Shown piece by piece: positions 7,201 to 13,199 of a DNA stretch of 18,961 bases. The position numbers and the translations under genes are program-made. Each line of letters starts with the position of its first letter. The first letter of the stretch is position 1. Under the pieces are notes generated by a model, which did no database searches, was not told the origin of the DNA, and saw only the letters and a program-made list of their open reading frames with translations. Where the stretch lies: NCBI GenBank assembly GCA_026713345.1, contig JAPOOQ010000645.1, positions 1 through 18,961 on the forward strand. The letters are read 5' to 3'. Source of the stretch: Gemmatimonadota bacterium (lineage in GTDB: Bacteria > Gemmatimonadota > Gemmatimonadetes > Longimicrobiales > Gaopeijiaceae).

Positions 7201-10200
7201 GATCGACGACCTGAACCTGGAACCGGGCAGGTCCTGGTTCATCCTCGTGTTCGGCCACTTCTCGGACCCGGACCGGGATCGCCTGACCTACGCCACCACG
7301 AGTTCCAATACGAGCGTGGCCACGGTCAGCGTGTCGGGCAGCAGGGTCGACGTCACGGGGGTCGCCGCGGGTTCGGCGATCATCACGGTGAGCGCAACCG
7401 ATCCGGACGGCCTCAGCGCCCAGCAGCAGTTTGGCGTCACGGTGGAGCAGGACAACCGGGGCCCGAGGGCGGTGGGCACCATTGCGGAGCAAACCATCGA
7501 CCCCGGCGACGCGGTCACGGTGGACGTCTCATCCAGTTTCCGCGACCCGGACGGTGACGCGCTGACCTATGGCGCCGGCACATCGAATGCGTCCGTTGCC
7601 ACGGCATCCATGTCGGGCAGCCAGGTGACCATCACCGGCAGGAGCAGGGGGCGGGCCACGATCACGGTGACCGCGCGCGACCCCGAAGGCCTGCAGGCCC
7701 GCCAGAGGATCCGGGTGAATGTCGCCAGCCGGGCACCGCAGGGCAGGGCGATTCCCCGGCAGGTCATCGCGTCGGGAGAGACCGCGGAGGTGGATCTGTC
7801 TTCGTACTTTACGGATCCGGATAACGACCGGCTGTCGTACGCCGGTTCGTCAAACGACAGAAATGTGGCAACGGCGAGCGTGGTGGGCGACAAATTGACG
7901 ATCCGGTCGGCCGGAGCCGGCTCCACGGCCGTCACGGTTACGGCCACCGACCCGGATCGTCTTACGGCGACGCAGAGTGTAGCGGTCACGGTGCAGGCGC
8001 GCGCGAACCGCCAGCCAACGGCGCGATCGATACCGGGGCAGGCGCTGACCGCGGGCGCTGCCGTCGATCTCGATCTGTCGTCCTATTTCTCGGACCCCGA
8101 CAGCGACGCGCTCACGTACGGGGGATCGTCGGACGACACCGGCGTGGCGACGGCGGGCGTGATCGGCAACACGCTCACGATTCGCGGGGTCGCCGCAGGT
8201 TCCACGACCATCACGGCGACCGCTGAGGATCCGGGTGGTCTGGGAGCCTCCCGGGACATCACCGTATCGGTTGCCGGACCCGACAACCGGCCCCCCACGG
8301 CAACGGGCACGATCACCGACCAAACTGTGGATTCCGATCAGTCGGCCACCGTCAGGTTGTCCTCCTACTTCGACGACCCCGACGGTGACGCCCTCACCTA
8401 CACGGCTGCGGTGTCGCCGACCCGGGTCGCCGACGCCACCGTCTCGGGGAGCACGGTGACGGTTACGGGCCAGGCCAGCGGCACCGCCACCGTGACGATC
8501 ACCGCCCGCGACCCGGGCGGGCTCGAGGCCACGCAGGAATTCGGCGTCACGGTGAGCAACAGCGCGCCACAGGAGGTGGGCACGGTCCCGGCCACCACTG
8601 TCGCGGTCAATGCGACGGCCACCATCGACGCGGGTTCCCATTTCCGCGACCGGGACGGTGACCAACTGTCCTACTCCGCGGAGACCTCGAACGCCGGCGT
8701 GGCCACGGTCTCGGCGTCGGGCAGCACGGTAAGGATCTCGGGAGTGGCCGTGGGTACAGCGTCGGTGACGATTACCGCCCGTGATCCCGGAGGCCTCGAG
8801 GCCCGGCAACAGGCAAGCGTGACGGTTCGGGCGACCAACCGGGCGCCGGCAGCGCAGGGTGCGATCCCGCAGCAAACCCTGGAAGCGGGCGCATCGAACG
8901 ACGTGAACGTCGCTTCCTTCTTCAGCGACCCGGACGACGACCCCCTCGACCACGCGGTGCAGACATCGAACGCGGCGGTGGCAACCGCCACGGTGTCCGG
9001 CAGCGTGGTCACGCTCTCCGGCATCGGCGTCGGTTCAGCGACCATCACCGTAACGGCCTCCGACCCGAGCAATGAAGCCGCTACCCAGGAGATCCGCGTC
9101 ACTGTCGAACAGGGCAACCGGCCGCCCCAACGCGAGGGCACGGTACCCGCCCAGAGCGTCGATGCCGGCGAGGCCGTCACGGTCGATGCCGCTTCGTACT
9201 TCAGCGATCCGGATGGGGACCAGCTGTCCTACACCGCCACGAGTTCGAACACGGCGGTCGCCACGGCATCCCGACAGGGCAGCAGCGTCAGGATCAACGG
9301 GCAGGCCCCGGGAACGGCGACCATCACCGTCACCGCGAGCGATACCAACGGCGCGTCGGCCACACAGGATATCGCCGTGACCGTGACCGGTCAGCAGGAC
9401 AACCGCCCACCGGAGACGACAGCCGAAATCCCGGTCCACTTCCTGGAAGCCGGCGAATCCGTCCCCATCGATCTGTCCTCCTACTTCAGCGACCCCGACG
9501 CCGACGCCCTCACCTATTCGACCGCGTTTTCCACGGCCGGCGTAGCCCGTGCGTCGACACAGGGTGACGAAATGACCCTCACCGGCACGGCGCGCGGGAC
9601 CACGACTGCGACTGTAACTGCGACCGACCCGAGTGGGCTCGCGGTGGAACTGTTCTTCACGGTTGCCGTCGCAACTGCCGACATCGGGTCCTTCGATCTC
9701 GACCTGATCTCCATCACGCCGATGTCCGAGTCCCACGCGGCGGCGTTCCGGGACGCCGCCGAGAAATGGATGGCGGTTCTCGCGGACACCGAACTTCCCG
9801 ACATGCCGGTCCTGGCCGGCATACCCACGGGATGCTGGGATCTCACCTCGGACCGGGAAGTCGACACCGTCGATGACCTGCTTCTGGTGGTGTCGGTCAG
9901 GCCTATCGACGGCTCCGGCGGGACTCTGGCCAGCGCGGGGTCCTGCCGGTCGCGCGACGATTCGTTGCTGCCGTGGATGGGCATCATCCAGTTCGACGAA
10001 GCCGACCTGGACTGGATTGCCGAGGATGGGGGAGCCGAGGAAGTCGTTCGCCACGAAATGGCTCACGCGCTGGGGTTCAGCCGCTACTTCTTTTCGCGGT
10101 TCGATCTGCTCGAAAACCCGACTCTGACGTGGCTGCTCTTCGGCTGGGCGCACAGTCCGGGCAAGGACGCGCATTTCACGGGCAGCCTGGCTTTGGCAGC

Positions 10201-10606
10201 CTTCAACGAAGCCGGCGGCACGAGTTACACGGATGGCGGCAAGGTGCCGCTGGAGAATTGCCGGGGCACGGGATCGGGCGATTCCCACTGGAGGGAGTTG
10301 TACTGGAGTGCTGGACTGTACGACGACGGCTGCCGGAACGGAGAGGTGTTGCTCGGTGGGGAACTCATGTCGCCTGTTTACAACAGAGGCCAGGAAAGCC
10401 CGTTGAGCAGGATCACGCTCCAGGCGTTTGCCGACATGGGCTACACGGTGGATCTCGACGAGGCCGAGACCTACAGTCTGCCGACAGCGGGACAGATGGT
10501 CCGATTCGATCCCAGGCGGATGATCCTGTACGGGGACGACGTCGCAAAGGGTCCGGTCACCGTCCATGATCGTGCCGGGCGCCCGGTGCGGATAATTCCG
10601 AACTGA
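4259..10606 (+). CDS. Giant repeat lipoprotein with C-terminal leishmanolysin-like (M8) metalloprotease domain
   Basis: About 2115 residues. A lipoprotein signal (LVAALLGAWFLAC, cysteine C35) is followed by Asp-Asp and a short Pro/Gly linker. Residues about 51-1810 are 19 repeats of about 92 residues with the pattern N-R-x-P...IP-x-x-x-V...VDLSSYF-x-DPDGDALTY...VATASVSGS...G-x-A-T-x-TVTARDPGGL-x-A-x-Q-x-F-x-VTV. These are Ig/cadherin-like domains, with DPDGD probably binding calcium. Residues about 1811-2115 form an M8-type metzincin: H1932-E1933-x-x-H1936-x-x-G-F, third zinc ligand H2010 (SHWRE) and Met-turn M2037 (ELMSP), followed by the family-typical PLSRITLQAFADMGYTVD. All catalytic residues are present. 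It should be a surface-anchored protease held out on a stalk. Start: GTG 4259 or TTG 4250, neither with a clear Shine-Dalgarno. Confidence 0.9.
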   Translation: MRDRRRTGGRSTFTTGCRNTSWLVAALLGAWFLACDDGGGTVTPDPPETPNRAPEAVGSVPDRQLTEGDTAALDVSSYFRDPDGNALSYAAASSDAGVASASVSGSTVSIVARAPGTATLTITARDPGGLSAAQAFGVTVDPANQAPRSVGSIAGREMGVGQYAAIDVSSFFTDPDGDSLVYAAESLDAAVGLASVAGEIIVVSGVAPGSVTVTVTARDPAGLEATQTVGAAVEEGGNRTPQVSRVIPAQTSHVAVATEVDLSSYFWDLDGDALTFSAKLADGDAARISVAGGELTISGVVLGAVTIRVTSTDPGNLTSMQEFSAMVSPAPPVTVGTIPRDTLELGDTATVDLSDYFNDPAGDSLTYAATAFFERIAGVSVSGSVMSVRGLAEGNTSITATATDPGGLKATQRTRVTVVLPNEAPVAKGTIPDQTVAAGRMRSVYLRSYFDDRDRLTYTAETSDANVATASVTGTRVEVTGVARGGATVTVTATDPGGRTATQGFSVTVPNNAPEPVGTIPRDTVDVAATITVDLADYFEDPDGDALTFSADPFFDDVVTATVSGSVLTVEGVRGGWSTSVTITARDPEGLEATQRPRYTVVQPNRPPVSTGQISDGTVASGRTLRVYMFSHFDDPDRDRLTYSAVSSDEGVATVTASSSRLEVLGVARGTTQISVTARDRGGLEARQSFGVTVPNAAPEAVGDIPRDSVNVGETTAAVDLSRYFEDPDGDALSYSADPFFDRVAITVSGSLMTMTGLEEGRTSVTVTARDPEGLEDSERTYVTVIQPNRAPEVKSAIPDQEVDLGDTDRLSMFFYFDDPDRDNLTYLVETTDPQVVGVSASGRSVEITGVAKGTARVTIVARDSDGLEARQSFGVTVPNSAPEDVGEIPDDTINVGETFAVDLFPYFTDPDGDPLTYTVDVFFDRRAKATITGSVMTVEGLEDGRTSLTITARDPEGGEADQRMTVRVIQPNRAPVVTHQIDDLNLEPGRSWFILVFGHFSDPDRDRLTYATTSSNTSVATVSVSGSRVDVTGVAAGSAIITVSATDPDGLSAQQQFGVTVEQDNRGPRAVGTIAEQTIDPGDAVTVDVSSSFRDPDGDALTYGAGTSNASVATASMSGSQVTITGRSRGRATITVTARDPEGLQARQRIRVNVASRAPQGRAIPRQVIASGETAEVDLSSYFTDPDNDRLSYAGSSNDRNVATASVVGDKLTIRSAGAGSTAVTVTATDPDRLTATQSVAVTVQARANRQPTARSIPGQALTAGAAVDLDLSSYFSDPDSDALTYGGSSDDTGVATAGVIGNTLTIRGVAAGSTTITATAEDPGGLGASRDITVSVAGPDNRPPTATGTITDQTVDSDQSATVRLSSYFDDPDGDALTYTAAVSPTRVADATVSGSTVTVTGQASGTATVTITARDPGGLEATQEFGVTVSNSAPQEVGTVPATTVAVNATATIDAGSHFRDRDGDQLSYSAETSNAGVATVSASGSTVRISGVAVGTASVTITARDPGGLEARQQASVTVRATNRAPAAQGAIPQQTLEAGASNDVNVASFFSDPDDDPLDHAVQTSNAAVATATVSGSVVTLSGIGVGSATITVTASDPSNEAATQEIRVTVEQGNRPPQREGTVPAQSVDAGEAVTVDAASYFSDPDGDQLSYTATSSNTAVATASRQGSSVRINGQAPGTATITVTASDTNGASATQDIAVTVTGQQDNRPPETTAEIPVHFLEAGESVPIDLSSYFSDPDADALTYSTAFSTAGVARASTQGDEMTLTGTARGTTTATVTATDPSGLAVELFFTVAVATADIGSFDLDLISITPMSESHAAAFRDAAEKWMAVLADTELPDMPVLAGIPTGCWDLTSDREVDTVDDLLLVVSVRPIDGSGGTLASAGSCRSRDDSLLPWMGIIQFDEADLDWIAEDGGAEEVVRHEMAHALGFSRYFFSRFDLLENPTLTWLLFGWAHSPGKDAHFTGSLALAAFNEAGGTSYTDGGKVPLENCRGTGSGDSHWRELYWSAGLYDDGCRNGEVLLGGELMSPVYNRGQESPLSRITLQAFADMGYTVDLDEAETYSLPTAGQMVRFDPRRMILYGDDVAKGPVTVHDRAGRPVRIIPN
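4409..9688 (+). repeat. Nineteen tandem ~278-bp repeats coding Ig/cadherin-like domains
   Basis: Repeats begin at each N-[RQESNA]-x-P motif. The first starts at 4409, the twelfth at 7454 and the nineteenth at 9401. They are diverged at the DNA level and kept in frame, so this is a protein-domain array and not a satellite. Units 4-11 (about 5255-7453) alternate between two subtypes, described in the findings. Confidence 0.9.
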
Positions 10607-10617
10607 GGGGGAATTTC

Positions 10618-11202
10618 ATGGTGGCTCGACAAGGTGTTTTGGCCCTGTTCACGTTGGCCCTTTTCACGTTGACCCTGCTTGCGGTTGCGCCTCCGCTGCA
10701 GGCTCAAAGCGTGGGAGACCGCCTTCGCGTTTCCGCCATGGATTCGACCCATGTCGGCTCGGTGAACGCCGTGAGCGACGTGGGTTTCGAACTCATGCAA
10801 GGCGACTTCCTCCGATCCTTCACGTACGCCGCAATCGACCAACTGGAGCGGAGTGTCGGCACCAGACGTCTGTGGAAGGAAGGATTCGTTACCGGACTCA
10901 CGGTCCCACTGTACATCGGTGGAGCGGTGATAGTTGGGTGCTTCAGCGGGCTCGGTGGAGGGGACACAGGCTACGTGGCGATCATATGCTTCCTCTTGAT
11001 AGCTCCGGTAGTCGCCGTCGCGATACCCGCGGCTGCGATTGGAGCCGTCGTGGGCGCCGGCATCGGGGCATTTATGCAGCGTGATGTCTGGGCGCCCGTT
11101 CCGATTGACGGCGCGACGGGCTTCGGTTCCGTTGCCGCACCGCGGTTCGGTCCCGAAAGGCGGGTTGGCCTGGAGATGGGGGTCAGGTTCCGGATCTGGT
11201 AA
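10618..11202 (+). CDS. Hypothetical exported membrane protein
   Basis: Not recognised as a named family. The 194-residue product begins with a signal peptide ending PPLQAQ (about residue 30). A small beta-rich stretch (VGDRLRVSAMDSTHVGSVNAV) resembles the SH3/LSm-like start seen in many uncharacterised exported proteins. Two hydrophobic glycine-rich segments follow (about 95-117 and 121-152, the second rich in Ala/Gly/Val), then an Arg-rich tail ending GVRFRIW. GGGGG precedes the ATG at good spacing. The start is 11 bp after the stop of the protease gene, so it is almost certainly in the same transcript. A role in supporting the surface protein is only a guess from position. Confidence 0.7.
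   Translation: MVARQGVLALFTLALFTLTLLAVAPPLQAQSVGDRLRVSAMDSTHVGSVNAVSDVGFELMQGDFLRSFTYAAIDQLERSVGTRRLWKEGFVTGLTVPLYIGGAVIVGCFSGLGGGDTGYVAIICFLLIAPVVAVAIPAAAIGAVVGAGIGAFMQRDVWAPVPIDGATGFGSVAAPRFGPERRVGLEMGVRFRIW
10645..10674 (+). repeat. 15-bp tandem duplication inside a signal peptide
   Basis: CTGTTCACGTTGGCC is followed directly by CTTTTCACGTTGACC (two mismatches). It codes LFTLA-LFTLT and lengthens the hydrophobic core of the signal peptide by five residues. Confidence 0.7.
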
Positions 11203-11253
11203 GCGCGTGATCACCGCCCCGGCTCCGGTCAGAACCGCAGCTTGAGCTTGACC

Positions 11254-12411
11254 CTAAAGCGTGACCGAGTGAATCCGCTTCAGCGGCAGCGCGGTGATCC
11301 CGTCCCCCAGTGAATACTCCAGATCGCCCGGGTAGACGACCCAGAGGTGCTCCAGCCCGAGGTCTTCCTTCACGATGTGCATGGACTTTGTGGTGCGGGG
11401 AGCGTCGCTGCACTTGAACTCGAAGCCCCAACGGCGGCCGCCGCTCAGCAGCATGAGGTCCAGCTCGGCGCCCCGCTGGGTGCGGTAGAAGTACGCGTCG
11501 CCGTTGCCGTGGGCGATCAGCGTCTGCTCCAGCGCGAATCCTTCCCAGCTGGCGCCGTAGACCGGATGCATGGCGAGTTGGACCGAATCGTCGAGGCCGA
11601 GGAGCGAATGCAGGATGCCGCTGTCGCGCAGATAGACTTTGGGGGACTTTACCAGGCGCTTGCCCAGGTTCTCGAACCAGGGGGGCAGAACCCGGATCAT
11701 GAAGGCGCCGGCCAGAAGGTCGCGATAGCGGTTGACCGCTCCGGCCCGAACATCCAGGGAGCGGGCGAGTTCGGCGGCGTTCCACTGCTGTCCATGGCGG
11801 TGCGCCAGCATGCGCAGGAATCGGCCAAGTGCCGCCGGCGAAACCCTCGAACCCAGCCCCGGAATGTCCCGCTCCAGGAAGGTCCGGGTGAAGGCCTGCA
11901 TCCAGCGTTTCCACGCCGCAGCGTCGCGCGCGAGGAATGCTCGCGGAAACCCTCCCCTCATCCAGAGAAGGTCCTGGTGCCGGGGGCCGACCTCGCCGAG
12001 GGAGAAGCCGCCCACATCGACGAAGAGAATCCTGCCCGCGAGCGTCTCCGAGACTCCGCGAATCAGGTCCCACGAAGCGCTGCCGAGGAGGAGGAATACG
12101 CAGTTCCGTCCCCGATCGTCGCAGATCGGACGAAGGGTCTCGAACAGCTTCGGCATACGCTGGATCTCGTCGATTACAACCAGACCCTCACTCCGTCCAA
12201 GCAGCCTCTCGGGCGTTGCCGTCAGCGCTTCGCGCGCGGCCGCCACCTCCAGGTCATAGACGGCGCTGGGTCCGTTCCAGGTGGAGACGACCTGCTCGGA
12301 AAGTGTCGTCTTGCCGACCTGGCGGGCGCCAAGCAGAGCAACGGCCGGAGCCTCGGACAGGCCTCGGGCAGTATCGAAGAGCAAGCGGGCGCGGGGAATG
12401 TATTGTTGCAT
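11254..12411 (-). CDS. AAA-family ATPase with DUF4143 C-terminal domain
   Basis: The 385-residue protein has an N-terminal P-loop ATPase domain: Walker A GARQVGKT at 28-35 and Walker B LVVIDE at about 77-82. The C-terminal half (about 180-330) has the DUF4143 pattern, including FTRTFLERDIPGLG and a region like a winged helix that fits DNA binding, then a nuclease-like tail (GAELDLMLLSGGRRWGFEFKCS) with the E-x-K of PD-(D/E)xK folds. This family is common in bacteria, often near toxin-antitoxin genes, and its cellular role is not established. The ATG at 12411 is the only good start but has no Shine-Dalgarno and sits inside a 14-bp inverted repeat. It follows the VapC gene on the same strand. 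Confidence 0.88.
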   Translation of the reverse strand: MQQYIPRARLLFDTARGLSEAPAVALLGARQVGKTTLSEQVVSTWNGPSAVYDLEVAAAREALTATPERLLGRSEGLVVIDEIQRMPKLFETLRPICDDRGRNCVFLLLGSASWDLIRGVSETLAGRILFVDVGGFSLGEVGPRHQDLLWMRGGFPRAFLARDAAAWKRWMQAFTRTFLERDIPGLGSRVSPAALGRFLRMLAHRHGQQWNAAELARSLDVRAGAVNRYRDLLAGAFMIRVLPPWFENLGKRLVKSPKVYLRDSGILHSLLGLDDSVQLAMHPVYGASWEGFALEQTLIAHGNGDAYFYRTQRGAELDLMLLSGGRRWGFEFKCSDAPRTTKSMHIVKEDLGLEHLWVVYPGDLEYSLGDGITALPLKRIHSVTL

Positions 12412-12443
12412 ATCAATTGTCTAAGGAGTGATATTCAACAATA
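12401..12443. promoter_or_regulatory. 14-bp inverted repeat surrounding the ATPase start codon
   Basis: TATTGTTGCATATC (12401-12414) and GATATTCAACAATA (12430-12443) are inverted copies matching at 13 of 14 positions, with centres 29 bp apart. The left arm contains the ATG (12409-12411). The block is strikingly AT-rich for this window. It could be an operator for autorepression or an RNA hairpin that hides the start codon. Confidence 0.6.
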
Positions 12444-12456
12444 ATGATCTTCGAGG

Positions 12457-12474
12457 TGAGGTCAAGTCACCGCC
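12457..12474. repeat. Direct repeat, left copy, bounding the toxin-antitoxin cassette
   Basis: TGAGGTCAAGTCACCGCC matches the copy at 13182-13199 at 17 of 18 positions. The pair encloses vapC, the antitoxin gene and their promoter. This looks like an integration or duplication scar. Confidence 0.65.
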
Positions 12475-12500
12475 AGGGCGATTGCGAAACGGTTGGCCCG

Positions 12501-12887
12501 CTACCAGATGCGACGCACGCCAAAGCCGTCAAAGAGCGACTCGATCGACACGAGAGTCAGGTCGTGTGCAAGTGCTTGTGCGATCAGCATGCGATCGAAC
12601 GGGTCCTTGTGCGGGCCCGGGAGTCTCCCTGCGCGCTCCGCGTGCGAGACGGTGATTGCCAGCGGCTGGAAGCCGTGGTTCTCGACGGTTGCCATGACGT
12701 TGCCGGCGACTTCATCGGCGCCCGGGAGCTTGCCGAGCCGGTGTTTGGTAGTGATTTCCCAAGCGGACGCCGCGCTCACCAGGACGGTGTTGTCCGGGTT
12801 GCCGATCGCGTCGCGCGCGGCCCTGGACAATCTCTCGTTGCCGGCCAGCCACCAAAGGAACGCGTGTGTGTCGATCAGCAGCTGCAC
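12501..12887 (-). CDS. vapC: PIN-domain toxin (VapC-like ribonuclease)
   Basis: The 128-residue protein has the PIN fold pattern: VQLLIDTHAFLWWL with D6, E44 in SAASAWEI, and D95/D98 in KDPFDRML. PIN toxins are Mg-dependent endoribonucleases that cut tRNA, rRNA or mRNA when freed from their antitoxin. The usual fourth acid in the LVTAD motif is replaced here (LVSIESLF), so metal binding at that site may use E116 or be weaker. GTG at 12887 is chosen over GTG at 12896 because GGGAGGAG, in the end of the antitoxin gene, is then at proper distance, and because family members start at this point. The antitoxin gene ends five bases upstream. Confidence 0.9.
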   Translation of the reverse strand: MQLLIDTHAFLWWLAGNERLSRAARDAIGNPDNTVLVSAASAWEITTKHRLGKLPGADEVAGNVMATVENHGFQPLAITVSHAERAGRLPGPHKDPFDRMLIAQALAHDLTLVSIESLFDGFGVRRIW

Positions 12888-12892
12888 CCCGC

Positions 12893-13126
12893 TCACTCCT
12901 CCCAGGCGGCCAGCTCGGATTCCGGCAGCGGATCGAAGAAGCTGTCGTCCACCGTGAGGCGACCCCTCAGGGCTCCGAAACGGCGAACGGGACGAGCGGC
13001 CCGGTGTGCGACGAGGCGCGCGACGGGCTTCCCGCTCCGGGCGATCACGATCTCCTCGCCCGCTTCCACCCTGACGAGGAGTCGCGAAAGGTGGGTCTTG
13101 GCTTCGTGAACGTTGACGGTCGACAT
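12893..13126 (-). CDS. Phd/YefM-family antitoxin
   Basis: The 77-residue product opens with MSTVNVHEAKTHLSRLLVRV followed by GEEIVIARSGKPVARLV, the family signature of the DNA-binding N-terminal domain. The short acidic C-terminus (FFDPLPESELAAWEE) should wrap and inactivate the toxin. The start ATG at 13126 follows AGAGGA with eight bases between. The antitoxin normally represses its own promoter; a perfect palindrome between the -35 and -10 elements just upstream is the likely operator. Confidence 0.92.
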   Translation of the reverse strand: MSTVNVHEAKTHLSRLLVRVEAGEEIVIARSGKPVARLVAHRAARPVRRFGALRGRLTVDDSFFDPLPESELAAWEE

Positions 13127-13145
13127 CGGGATCGTCCTCTTCGCG

Positions 13146-13175
13146 TGATTAGTCAGAAATATGACTAACTGACAA
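13146..13175 (-). promoter_or_regulatory. Promoter and palindromic operator of the toxin-antitoxin operon
   Basis: On the minus strand TTGTCA (13175-13170) and TAATCA (13151-13146) are separated by 18 bp and fit -35 and -10 elements. The perfect inverted repeat TTAGTCA-N6-TGACTAA (13149-13168) fills the spacer. A bound Phd-type antitoxin would block RNA polymerase directly. Confidence 0.65.
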
Positions 13176-13181
13176 TCCGGC

Positions 13182-13199
13182 TGAGGTCAAGTTACCGCC
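13182..13199. repeat. Direct repeat, right copy, overlapping the amidase stop codon
   Basis: TGAGGTCAAGTTACCGCC, one mismatch from 12457-12474. It includes the TAA stop (13192-13194) and the last amidase codon. Confidence 0.65.

Noticed and set aside
5045..7492. Minus-strand open frame of 815 codons under the giant repeat gene
   Set aside because: It is the antisense image of the repeats; the plus-strand frame has the signal peptide, the domain pattern and the protease.
4409..9688. Repeat array as CRISPR or satellite DNA
   Set aside because: Units are about 278 bp, diverged and kept in reading frame with no constant spacer structure; they are protein domains.
11203..11253. Terminator between the convergent small membrane protein and ATPase genes
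   Set aside because: No stable stem with a T-run on either strand could be found; only a short CTTGAG direct repeat is present.
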